A DNA stretch of 55,622 nucleotides from Rhodanobacter sp. Its GTDB lineage: Bacteria > Pseudomonadota > Gammaproteobacteria > Xanthomonadales > Rhodanobacteraceae. The notes beneath the pieces are model-generated. The model did not search any database and was not told the DNA's origin. It saw only the letters and a program-made list of their open reading frames with translations. Below, in pieces: positions 26,252 through 34,634 of the stretch. Made by a program: the position numbers and the translations under genes. Each line of letters starts with the position of its first letter. Position 1 is the first letter of the stretch. The DNA is taken from assembly GCA_004298505.1 (NCBI GenBank), contig SCRO01000085.1, positions 1 to 55,622 on the forward strand, given 5' to 3'.

Positions 26252-27946
26252 TCAGCTGGTCTCGAACTGTAGCGCGCCGGTGAGGTCGCCGGGTGCGGGG
26301 CCGCCGGCGGCGATCATCGCGGCATCGCGCAGCTTCAGGCCGGGCAGTTGTTTCAACCCGAAGCGGCGGGTGATGAAGCGCAGGATCGATCCAGTGTCGT
26401 AGATGGTGTGGTCGACAAAGCCTTTCTTCGCGTGCGGTGACACGATGATCGCCGGGATCCGCGAGCCCGGGCCCCAGCGGTCGCCCTTGGGCGGCGCCAC
26501 GTGATCCCACCAGCCGCCGTTCTCGTCCACCGTGAGCACCACCAGCATGTGCGGCCATTGCGGACTCTTCTGCAAGGCTTCGAGCACCCGTGCCAGATGG
26601 GCGTCGCCCGCTTCCAGGCTGGCGTAGCCGGCGTGCATGTTGAGATCGCCCTGCGGTTTGTAGAACGTCACCGGCGGTAGCGTACCGGCCTCGCTGGCGG
26701 CGATGAAATGATTGCTGGCCGCGCTGCTGCCAACGCCGGCATCGCGCAGATGCTGCTCGCGCGCCGCAGTACCCGGGGCGAACTGGAGAAAGTAGTTGAA
26801 CGGTTGGTGATGCGGCTGGAAGTCCGGTATTTCCGGAAATTCCTGGTGGTTGCCCTCGCCGCGTCCTTCACGCGCCAGCTGCCACGCCCCGGCGTACCAC
26901 GCCCAGTCGACATGGGCTCGTGACAGCATGTCGCCAATGGTCAGGTGTGTTTGTGCCGGCAGCGTGTCCGCCCTGGCCGGATCGGCCAGTCGTGCATCGT
27001 GTGGGTCGGTGCTGTAGCCGGGGGCATAGGCTGGCCCCAGCGTGTTGACCGCCCAGAAATCGGGAGTCAGTGCATCGCTCGAAGCCCACTGCGGCCGCCC
27101 CTGCATCGCGCTGGCTGGCGAGTCGGCTGCGAACTTCGGACGGATACCGGTCGGATCGTTCCCTTCCATCATCGCGATCAGAAATTTTGCCGGGCTCTGG
27201 TCGGCGTCGGGATAGAACGGCGGCTGCGCTGCAGCCAGGTACTGGTGGTTGAGGAACGAACCACCGAATGCGCCCATGAAGAAGTTGTCGCACAACGTGT
27301 ATTGCCGGGCAAGTTGCCACAGGTGTAACCGGTTCGACGTGTCTGCGTAGTGGCCCATTACCATCGCGCCGGTATTGCCCCAGGCGACGAAGCCGTCGTT
27401 GCGACCGTCGTTGATCTGCAGCTGGTTCTCGTAAAAACGATGGATCAGGTCGCGCGTGATCACGCCGTGCGGCAACAGCGTTCCCTGCGGCGTGCGCAGC
27501 GCGAAGGGCTGGTTGGGCAGCCCGGTGATGGCGTGCTCGTCGATGTGATAGTGCTGGCCGTCGACAGTCTGCGGGTGCGGTACCAGGCCGCTCCAGATCG
27601 GCGGCAGTGTGGTCAGTACGCTGCCATCGCGATCGCGCTGGCGGTATTCGGGAGAGTCGAGCGCCTTCAGCGGCTGGGCCAGCCCCGGGAAGCCAGCGAA
27701 CAGATTGTTGAAGCTGCGATTCTCGGCATACAGCACCACGACGTGGTGGATGTGCTCGCGCAGGTTGGCGTCGAGCGCAGCATCGTTCTGCGTCGCCGCG
27801 GATGCCGGGCGCATGTTCTCACGGCGGCATCCGCCCAGGGTGATGGCGGCACCCGCCAGCACCATGCCGCCGAGGACGCGGCGGCGTTCCGGGTTGCGGG
27901 GGGCTTCATCTTCGGTGCCGGGCGGGGTTGCTGGCTTGTCGGTCAT
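26252..27946 (-). CDS. AcpA-like acid phosphatase/phosphoesterase, exported
   Basis: The 564-aa protein belongs to the phosphoesterase (phospholipase C/AcpA) family. It shows VVVLYAENRSFNNLFAGFPG near the start, FKALDS-like linkers, the metal-site block GHYADTSNRLHLWQL, and LTVDENGGWWDHV with PGSRIPAIIVSPHAKKGFVDHT near the end. An N-terminal RRRVLGG motif before a hydrophobic stretch suggests Tat export, and LGGC suggests possible lipidation at Cys40. It hydrolyses phosphate esters in the periplasm; substrate range cannot be read. It may share a transcript with pip, 22 bp downstream. Confidence 0.85.
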   Translation of the reverse strand: MTDKPATPPGTEDEAPRNPERRRVLGGMVLAGAAITLGGCRRENMRPASAATQNDAALDANLREHIHHVVVLYAENRSFNNLFAGFPGLAQPLKALDSPEYRQRDRDGSVLTTLPPIWSGLVPHPQTVDGQHYHIDEHAITGLPNQPFALRTPQGTLLPHGVITRDLIHRFYENQLQINDGRNDGFVAWGNTGAMVMGHYADTSNRLHLWQLARQYTLCDNFFMGAFGGSFLNHQYLAAAQPPFYPDADQSPAKFLIAMMEGNDPTGIRPKFAADSPASAMQGRPQWASSDALTPDFWAVNTLGPAYAPGYSTDPHDARLADPARADTLPAQTHLTIGDMLSRAHVDWAWYAGAWQLAREGRGEGNHQEFPEIPDFQPHHQPFNYFLQFAPGTAAREQHLRDAGVGSSAASNHFIAASEAGTLPPVTFYKPQGDLNMHAGYASLEAGDAHLARVLEALQKSPQWPHMLVVLTVDENGGWWDHVAPPKGDRWGPGSRIPAIIVSPHAKKGFVDHTIYDTGSILRFITRRFGLKQLPGLKLRDAAMIAAGGPAPGDLTGALQFETS

Positions 27947-28187
27947 GGGTTGATGCGATGAATGGTATGGGTCGGGTCGTCAGGAGTGCGGTGCGGCTTC
28001 GGCGTAGAAACGTGCAGCCAGACGGCGGTTTCAGCGGCGTGAGCGGCGCCTGGCATGCAGGCCAGGGCTACAAGCACCGGCCAGTGGCAGCGAGACAAGG
28101 TGACGTATCGCCATCCTCTGGATAAACAGGCACGGCGTGCAAGTATGCGTCGCCCAGCCAGCTGGTGACCGTGACAAAAGTACTGGG

Positions 28188-28487
28188 TGTCGCGCGGCCA
28201 CGGTGGCGGTGTCGGCGATCCGGGTGCGCGAGCGGCTGTCGGCGCGCACGCTGACGGGTGTGGGCGTGGCCCTGGTCGGCGTGCTGCTGGTGGTGCTGGC
28301 CAGCGGTCAGCAGGTGAAGTTTCAGCCGATCGCGGTGCTGATCGGCTGGTTGTGGCTGGGCGAGCATCCGGGCCCGCTGACCCTGGTCGGCGGCGTGATC
28401 ACAGTAGCCGGCATGGCACTGGCCAATACGCGGCGGCGCACCTTGCCGGAGGTGCCGCCGATGTCGATACCGCGCGAATTGCGTTGA
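28188..28487 (+). pseudogene. EamA/DMT transporter remnant with internal deletion
   Basis: Two pieces of an EamA drug/metabolite transporter are fused in frame. RERLSARTLTGVGVALVGVLLVVLA is the end of the first EamA repeat. QPIAVLIGWLWLGEHPGPLTLVGGVITVAGMALANTRRR is the end of the second (regions given approximately). The first repeat's N-terminus and most of the second repeat are absent, leaving about 90 of about 300 residues. It lies in a 540-bp gap; the stretch 27947-28187 shows nothing recognisable. Its stop abuts the convergent FmdE-like gene. Confidence 0.7.
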
Positions 28488-29105
28488 TCAGTTGAGCCGG
28501 GTCAGCCTGACGACTTCGGGGTTGTCGGCATGTTCCACCAGCAAACACTTCACGCGGCCCTGCCAGGCTTGCCCGAAGGCCGCGCGTTGTTGCGGGCTGG
28601 CCTCCGGGTCGAGTGCGGCACCCAGCAGTGGACGCAGGTTGGCCGGTGCAGGCACGCCCGCGAGATCCAGTTCCACCGACACGGTTTCGGCGGTGTCACG
28701 CCGACGAACCTGCAGGGCCGCGTTATCATCTGGCGTCGAAAAGCTCAACAGCGATTGCCGCACGAACCGGCCAGCGATGCCGTGGAATCCGTTGTCAGCC
28801 GCGGCACCGGTGATCAGGGTGAAGATCTGCGCGATCACGCCGTTGACCCCCTCGCTTTCCGCGCCAGGTATCTGTACGTCGACGCCACCGCGTTCGGCCG
28901 GCCCGTCCGGATAAAGTGCGCGCAGCGCCGCGCGGGCCATCAAGTACGCGCCGGCCACGGTGGGGCAGGAATGGCCAGCCAGTCGTACCGCATCGAGATA
29001 GTGGTAGTCGATCAGGCCGTCGTCGGCGGCGCCGAGCAGCGCCGCTAACGGATCACGCATTGAAATCACCGGTGCCTGGTCGTAGAAGGCTGGATAACGC
29101 ATCAT
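28488..29105 (-). CDS. FmdE-like domain protein
   Basis: The 205-aa soluble protein has the formylmethanofuran-dehydrogenase subunit-E-like pattern AGHSCPTVAGAYLMARAAL with its His-x-Cys site. A GAESEGVNGVIAQI block and NGFHGIAGRFVRQSLLSF follow. In bacteria without methanogenesis such proteins often sit beside DUF2249 genes near denitrification or anaerobic respiration loci; their role is unproven. ATG 29105 overlaps the upstream DUF2249 stop (ATGATG/TGA), indicating coupling. A second ATG at 29102 could also serve. Confidence 0.75.
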   Translation of the reverse strand: MMRYPAFYDQAPVISMRDPLAALLGAADDGLIDYHYLDAVRLAGHSCPTVAGAYLMARAALRALYPDGPAERGGVDVQIPGAESEGVNGVIAQIFTLITGAAADNGFHGIAGRFVRQSLLSFSTPDDNAALQVRRRDTAETVSVELDLAGVPAPANLRPLLGAALDPEASPQQRAAFGQAWQGRVKCLLVEHADNPEVVRLTRLN

Positions 29106-29368
29106 TCGACCGGCAAACCCGTGATGCCGAAGTCGATCACCACGGCGTCGGCATCGCGCTGGCGATAGGTCACGGTGAGGTTGTCGCCGAGGCGATCGCG
29201 TAACTGGGCGATCAGCGGGATCGGGTCGTGGTCGTTGATGAAGCGCATCGTCTCGCCCGAGCGCAGGGCGCCGATCGCGCCGAAGATCGCCGAGTGACGA
29301 AACCGGCGGGCCACGCCGCGGGCGTCAAAAAGATGAGTGTTCTGGTCGGTGGCAAGATCGATGGACAT
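29102..29368 (-). CDS. DUF2249 domain protein
   Basis: The 88-aa protein matches the SirA/TusA-like DUF2249 fold: LFDARGVARRFRHSAIFGAIGAL followed by GETMRFINDHDPIPLIAQL and a closing VTYRQRDADAVVIDFGI (described by region). The HDP motif is typical of this family. ATG 29368 (MSIDLATDQN) is chosen; the frame upstream runs into MITE DNA. It overlaps the FmdE-like gene by 4 bp, forming a two-gene operon. The pair is often linked to nitrogen-oxide respiration in the literature, which is inference here. Confidence 0.78.
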   Translation of the reverse strand: MSIDLATDQNTHLFDARGVARRFRHSAIFGAIGALRSGETMRFINDHDPIPLIAQLRDRLGDNLTVTYRQRDADAVVIDFGITGLPVE

Positions 29369-29450
29369 GGTGCTGGGATCCGCGAGGAAAGGGAGTCCAA
29401 CATACGCCGCGCACCGCGGCGAGCCACTGATCTGGATCAGTGCAGGCCCA

Positions 29451-29612
29451 GGAGCCTGTCGGACTTTACTCGGTCGGTCTGCGAATTCGGCTGTGCGGTC
29501 CATATTTCCGCCGCTTTTTGACCCATAGAACCACTATGGGCCTGCAAATCGTCGAAAATCTGTCCTCGCACAGCCGAATTCTCGCCTCGACCAGCAAAGT
29601 CCGACAGGCTCC
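29451..29612. mobile_element. 162-bp foldback MITE-like element, copy 2
   Basis: This copy has perfect 17-bp terminal inverted repeats (GGAGCCTGTCGGACTTT). A 15-bp subterminal inverted block contains GAATTCGGCTGTGCG, and a central palindrome lies at 29522-29540. The same length and about 94% identity to copy 1 show a mobile or amplified family. It abuts ubiE: its last base plus two flanking bases form the ubiE TAG stop. No coding capacity is present. Confidence 0.85.
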
Positions 29613-30379
29613 TAGAATTTGTACGCGCGATGGATCGCCACGATGCCGTTGGTCAGGTTGCGCACCTCGACCTTGCCGAAGCCGGCGCGCTCGATCATGC
29701 CCTTGAGGGTTTCCTGATCCGGGTGCTTGCGGATCGATTCGGCCAAATACCGGTAGCTGTCGGCGTCGCCGGCGAACAACTGGCCGAGCTTCGGCAACAC
29801 CTTGAACGAGTGGAAGTCATACAGCTTGCCGAACAGCTCGCTCTGCACGCGCGAGAACTCGAGCAGCAGCGCTCGGCCACCGGGCTTGAGCACGCGGTAG
29901 ATGTCGGCCAGCGCCTGGTCCTTGTCGGTGACGTTGCGCAGGCCGAAGGCCATCGTCACTGCATCGAAACTGTTGTCCGGAAACGGCAATGCCTCGGCAT
30001 TGAGCTGGGCCCAGCGCAGGCCGCCGACCAGGCCGCGATCGGTCAGGCGATCGCGGCCGATGTCAAGCATCGCCGCGTTGATGTCGCCGACCACCACCTC
30101 GCCCGTCTCGCCGACTACCGGCTTGAGCAAGGCGGCGATGTCACCGGTACCACCGGCCAGGTCCAGTACACGGTCGCCGCGACGCACGCCGCTGGTGGCC
30201 ACGAAGTGGCGCTTCCACAACCGATGGGTGCCGAACGACATCAGGTCGTTCATCAGGTCGTACTTGCGCGCGACCGAGGTGAACACCTGGCCGACCAGCT
30301 TCTGCTTGTCGCCGACAGGCACGTCGCGAAAGCCGAAGTGGGTGGTGGATTCCGGCGTGGATTTCGATGGTTCGTTCAT
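29612..30379 (-). CDS. ubiE: ubiquinone/menaquinone C-methyltransferase UbiE
   Basis: The 255-aa SAM-dependent methyltransferase adds the C-methyl group to demethylmenaquinol and 2-polyprenyl-benzoquinol. It shows [17 protein letters not shown], the SAM-binding [18 protein letters not shown] and ends VAIHRAYKF like E. coli UbiE (251 aa), so it is full length. The TAG stop lies exactly where a MITE terminal repeat begins. It is not next to ubiJ-ubiB, unlike in E. coli. Confidence 0.96.
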   Translation of the reverse strand: MNEPSKSTPESTTHFGFRDVPVGDKQKLVGQVFTSVARKYDLMNDLMSFGTHRLWKRHFVATSGVRRGDRVLDLAGGTGDIAALLKPVVGETGEVVVGDINAAMLDIGRDRLTDRGLVGGLRWAQLNAEALPFPDNSFDAVTMAFGLRNVTDKDQALADIYRVLKPGGRALLLEFSRVQSELFGKLYDFHSFKVLPKLGQLFAGDADSYRYLAESIRKHPDQETLKGMIERAGFGKVEVRNLTNGIVAIHRAYKF

Positions 30380-30624
30380 CTCGGCAATGCTACAGCAAGG
30401 CAGGAGGCTTCAATCAGATGACGCGCCTCTCGCCTTCGCCTTCTCCCCCCCGTTGGGGCCGTCTCTTGATCACGTCTTGCATTGATGCGGAAGAGCCGGC
30501 GGGCAGTGGAGAGGGAGCGAACGCAAGAAGCTTGATGCGACCGTCCTCGACCACCAGGGTGGTCTCGCCGAGCATCTTGCCGGCGGCGGGGTCGAGCAGG
30601 TGTGCGCTGACACCGTCCGGATCG
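30380..30624. other. gap between plsB and ubiE with a possible gene fragment
   Basis: A minus-strand frame that enters from within the plsB 3' end reads HLLDPAAGKMLGETTLVVED and then GRIKLLAF around 30540-30610. This has the look of a protein domain end but is short, lacks its own start and is not identifiable. The rest of the gap is low-complexity CT-rich sequence. No promoter or terminator was recognised. Confidence 0.25.
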
Positions 30625-33291
30625 TCAGGCGCCCGGCGGGCTCGCCCCGCGGCCGCTGCCGTCACGCCGTTCATGCTCGCATTGCTCGGTGTCGACATGG
30701 CGCTGGTGCAGGTCTGACGCCGAAGCGTCGTCGGGCAATGGCGCTGTTGGCATCGCTTGTACTTCCGGCGCGTTGGCCGGATCGCCCGCGGCCTGCGCCT
30801 TGTCGCCGCCGGGGGTGATCTTGAGGATCGAGTGGCGTACGTCGCGCGAGAGGATCACGCGTGCATCGCGCACCAAGTCTTCCAGTGCGCTGTCATAGTC
30901 GAGCTTGCCGTCTTCGTCGGTCCATACCACCTTGCGCTCGCGCAGTTTCTGGATGAAGCCGCGAAACAGGGCCTTGTCGAAGAATTCCGGGGCGGACAAC
31001 TCGTTGAGCAGGCTCAGTCGCTGCGCGGTGAGCGTGCAGGCGTTTTCCAGTTGGGCGCCGGTGAGCGTGTGCGGGCCGTTCTTGGCCAGAGCTGCGATGG
31101 TGATGTAGTAACGCTCGAAGGCCTGGATCAGGCTGCGCGCGACCACCCGCAGCTGGAACGCGCTGTCTTCCTGGCCGGCACTGCGCTCCAGCGAGCGGCC
31201 GTCATTGTTGGACTCGAGCAGGCCGCGCCGCACCAGCAAGTCGATGGTTGCCTGCAACTGCTGCGTGAAACCCTCTTCATCCCACGGCAGGAACAGCTCG
31301 CCCTGGATGAAGGGATAGATGATGCCGCCCAGGCGCAGGATCGCGTCGCGCGACATGCGCCGGTTGTTGAGGAAGCAGCAGGCGATCCAGGCCGCGCTCG
31401 CCATCAGGTGCAGCACGTTGTTGCGAAAATAACTCAGCAGCACGGCTTGCTCGCCGCTGACGGTGAGTACGTCCCCCAGCGGATGCTTGACTCGTTCGAT
31501 CCAGCCCATTTGTTCGCCATAGGCGATGATCGCGGCGGGGTTCATCGCGGTTAGAGTGACGCGGTCGGAGTAGGGGAGTTCCTCCAGCAGCGCCTTGCTC
31601 AGCTCCAGCTGGGTCAGCAGGTCGCGCTCGGACATCGCATGCTTGGGCGTGGCCAGCAGGGCCAGCGCCAGCAGGTTGATCGGATTGACGTCGGCAGCGC
31701 GGTTGATGTTGATGTGGATCTGCTCGGCAAGCTGGTCGACCACCCTGCGCAGCCATTCCGGTTTGGCATCCGGATCACCGCTGCCTTTGCGCCAGTCGGC
31801 GCTGGCGGCATCCAGCAGTGGAGTCAGCTCGATCGGCTCGCCGAAATTCAGCGCGACATGTCCGAAGTGCTGCTTGAGCAGGCTGCGCAGGCCGCGCAAC
31901 AGGTTGAACAGCGATTCCTTTTCCTTCGGTTTGCCGCTGAGTTCGCCGGCGTAGGCGTTGCCCTCCATCAGCTTTTCGTAACCTATGTAGACCGGTTGAA
32001 ACAATACCGGACGACGCGGTGCTCGCAAAAACGCGCGTACGGTCATCGACAGCAGGCCACTCTGTGGCGTCAGCAGGCGGCCGGTGCGTGAGCGGGTGCC
32101 TTCGATGAAATATTCGATCGGTGCGCCGCGGTCGATCAGCTGCGCCAGGTACTCTTTGAAAACCACGGAGTACAGCGCATTGCCGGAAAACTTGCGCCGC
32201 TGGAAGAACGCTCCCCCGCGCCGCAGGATTGGCCCGATCACCGGCAGATTCAGGTTGACTCCCGCCGAGATATGCGGCACCACCACGCCGGACACATGCA
32301 ATTGGTAGCTCATCAGCAGATAGTCGGCATGGCTGCGATGGCTGGGCACATAGATCACCTCGTAACCAGGCGCGGCGGCGCGGGTCTGGTCGAAGTGGTG
32401 CATGGCGATGCCGTCGTACAACTTGTTCCAGAAATTGGACAGCACGAAGGAGGCCGAACGCACCACCGGATGCGAGTAGTCCGCAGCGATCTCCAGCATC
32501 ATCTTGTGCGCCTTGCGCCAGGCCTTCGCGTGGCTGATCTTCTCCTTGGCTGCGCTAGCGGTGATCGCCGCGCGCACCGGCTCGGCGTTGAGCACGGCGT
32601 CGACCACAGTGCGCCGATGCGACAGATCCGGCCCGATCACCGCGGCGCGGATGCGGTGGAAGTGGGTACGCAGCACCCGCGCGATCTTGCGCGTGAAGCG
32701 CTCCGGGCTGATCTCGCCGGATTCCTCCAGCACGCTGCGCAACGACAACGGCGCGGAGAAATGCACCACGGTGTCGCGGCCGTTCAGCAGCAAGGCGAGC
32801 ATGCGGCCAAAGCGGCCGACCATCACCCAGTTCTCCGAGAACAGCACCCGGAACCAGCCGCTGTCGCGACTGGGAGCACGACCGACATAGATCGCCACCG
32901 GGACGATCTGGATGTCGTGCCCGGGCGCGACATCCAACGAGTGCGCCAACTGGCGCAGCGCCTCATTGGCGGCGCGTTTGCGGTTGTGCCCGAAGACCCA
33001 GCCGTCGCGCCGGGTCAGCGCAAATACCGAGCGCCGCCGGCGCGTGCCGGCCAACGTCTGCATCGGGCTGGGCAGGCCGGCTTCGCGGCAGGCGCGCTGC
33101 AGGATCAGCGCGTCGGAGAAACCGTCGCGCTCGATCACGTAGCAGACCGGCACGCCGGGCTGCAGCAGCGTCGCCGGCTCGGCCGGGTCGCGGCGGATGC
33201 GCACCCACGGCTGCAGCAGCTGGCCGGCAAGGTTGAACCACCAGGGGGCGCGGCGGCGTGCGATGGAGTCCACGGCAGGGGTATTCGGCAT
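30625..33291 (-). CDS. plsB: glycerol-3-phosphate 1-O-acyltransferase PlsB
   Basis: PlsB acylates position 1 of glycerol-3-phosphate, the first step of phospholipid synthesis at the inner membrane. The protein has the acyltransferase motif HRSHAD (318-323), followed by GAFFQRRKF and FIEGTRSRTGR, the classical substrate-binding blocks. At 888 aa it is longer than E. coli PlsB (807). Most of the excess is a polar Ala/Asp/His-rich tail after HSILKITPGG that looks disordered. With pssA at 15.2 kb, two of the main phospholipid enzymes are in this window. Confidence 0.95.
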   Translation of the reverse strand: MPNTPAVDSIARRRAPWWFNLAGQLLQPWVRIRRDPAEPATLLQPGVPVCYVIERDGFSDALILQRACREAGLPSPMQTLAGTRRRRSVFALTRRDGWVFGHNRKRAANEALRQLAHSLDVAPGHDIQIVPVAIYVGRAPSRDSGWFRVLFSENWVMVGRFGRMLALLLNGRDTVVHFSAPLSLRSVLEESGEISPERFTRKIARVLRTHFHRIRAAVIGPDLSHRRTVVDAVLNAEPVRAAITASAAKEKISHAKAWRKAHKMMLEIAADYSHPVVRSASFVLSNFWNKLYDGIAMHHFDQTRAAAPGYEVIYVPSHRSHADYLLMSYQLHVSGVVVPHISAGVNLNLPVIGPILRRGGAFFQRRKFSGNALYSVVFKEYLAQLIDRGAPIEYFIEGTRSRTGRLLTPQSGLLSMTVRAFLRAPRRPVLFQPVYIGYEKLMEGNAYAGELSGKPKEKESLFNLLRGLRSLLKQHFGHVALNFGEPIELTPLLDAASADWRKGSGDPDAKPEWLRRVVDQLAEQIHININRAADVNPINLLALALLATPKHAMSERDLLTQLELSKALLEELPYSDRVTLTAMNPAAIIAYGEQMGWIERVKHPLGDVLTVSGEQAVLLSYFRNNVLHLMASAAWIACCFLNNRRMSRDAILRLGGIIYPFIQGELFLPWDEEGFTQQLQATIDLLVRRGLLESNNDGRSLERSAGQEDSAFQLRVVARSLIQAFERYYITIAALAKNGPHTLTGAQLENACTLTAQRLSLLNELSAPEFFDKALFRGFIQKLRERKVVWTDEDGKLDYDSALEDLVRDARVILSRDVRHSILKITPGGDKAQAAGDPANAPEVQAMPTAPLPDDASASDLHQRHVDTEQCEHERRDGSGRGASPPGA

Positions 33292-33541
33292 CTGGCTATT
33301 CTACGCGGCCACGTGATTCAGTCGTTGTCGGTTACGCTGGCGGCCGCGACTGGCGCCTGAGATCCGCGCCAGCGTCGGCTGGCTCGACTGCTGGTACGAC
33401 TCGCACACGTTGTCCAGCGTGTCCTCGGCGCGGGGCTCTTCGAGAGTACGACGGGTGCGTTCTCGCGGTGGATGAGGTCGGGGCTGGCAGTCGGCCCGGG
33501 CTGCTGACAGACTGGCGCTCCCGTAGCCCGGTTGACCCAGC

Positions 33542-34573
33542 ATGGATCCATTCCAGCCTGCCTTGCGTGAGCCCTCCTTTGCGATTCGCTGCACGAGCTA
33601 CGTGCTGGTCGCGCTGGGACTGTTGCTGGCCATCCTCGTGCACCTGTTGTCGGCCTTGCTGGCTGGTTTGCTGGTGTACGAACTGGTGCAGTCGATGGCT
33701 CCGTTACTGGGTCGGCGGCTATCCGGTGATCGCGCGCGGATGCTGGTGGTGGCCGCGTTCGGAATCATCGTGGTGGGCCTGCTGATCCTGCTTATTCTCG
33801 GCACGATCAGTTTTTTTCGCAGCGAGGTCGGCAACCCCGAGCTATTGTGGCAGCAGCAGTTGATGCCGCTGGTGGACAAGGCCCGGCAGCAGTTGCCGGC
33901 GGTGCTGGTCAACCATTTGCCCGACAGCGTGAATGACCTGCGCGTAAGCGCGCTCGAACTGGCGCGCCGTCACGCGGCCCAGCTGCAACTGGCCGGCAAG
34001 GGCGCAGTGCACGCCCTTACCCACATCATTATCGGTCTGGTGCTGGGCGCGATCATCGCGCTCAGCCATACCCGGCCCGCACATCAGATGGGCCCCCTGG
34101 CGGCGGCGCTGAGCCGGCGCTGCACCCACCTGGCCGAGGCGTTCCACAACATCGTGTTTGCGCAGGTCAAGATCTCGCTGATCAATACGGTGTTCACCAC
34201 GGTGTTCCTGCTTGGCGTGCTGCCACTGCTGGGCATCCATGTTCCGTTGGCCAAGACCCTGGTGCTGGTGACTTTCATCGTCGGCCTGCTGCCTGTGATC
34301 GGCAACCTGATCTCGAATACCGCCGTGGTGATAGCCGGCTTGTCGGTATCGCTGGGCGTGGGCATTGCCGCGCTGGTGTTCCTGATCCTGATCCACAAGC
34401 TCGAGTACTTCCTCAACGCGCGCATCGTTGGCACCCAGATCCGTGCCCGCGCCTGGGAACTGCTGCTGTCCATGCTGCTGATGGAAGCTGCCTTCGGTCT
34501 GCCTGGCGTGGTCGCCGCGCCGATTTACTACGCCTATCTGAAGCATGAGCTTGAGGCGAGCGGGCTGATCTGA
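33542..34573 (+). CDS. AI-2E family transporter/permease
   Basis: The 343-aa membrane protein has about seven to eight hydrophobic segments. The C-terminal part follows the AI-2E/YdiK pattern: VPLAKTLVLVTFIVGLLPVIGNLISN and a final AAFGLPGVVAAPIYYAYLK. Some family members export autoinducer-2, but others act in Na+/H+ exchange, so the role here is open. ATG 33542 lacks a strong ribosome binding site. The 250-bp gap upstream shows nothing else recognisable. Confidence 0.82.
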   Translation: MDPFQPALREPSFAIRCTSYVLVALGLLLAILVHLLSALLAGLLVYELVQSMAPLLGRRLSGDRARMLVVAAFGIIVVGLLILLILGTISFFRSEVGNPELLWQQQLMPLVDKARQQLPAVLVNHLPDSVNDLRVSALELARRHAAQLQLAGKGAVHALTHIIIGLVLGAIIALSHTRPAHQMGPLAAALSRRCTHLAEAFHNIVFAQVKISLINTVFTTVFLLGVLPLLGIHVPLAKTLVLVTFIVGLLPVIGNLISNTAVVIAGLSVSLGVGIAALVFLILIHKLEYFLNARIVGTQIRARAWELLLSMLLMEAAFGLPGVVAAPIYYAYLKHELEASGLI

Positions 34574-34634
34574 AGCGAATGCCTGTTTGGCGTCGTTGCG
34601 CCTCACCAAGCTGCAGTCCGGTGCGTAGCTTGCC

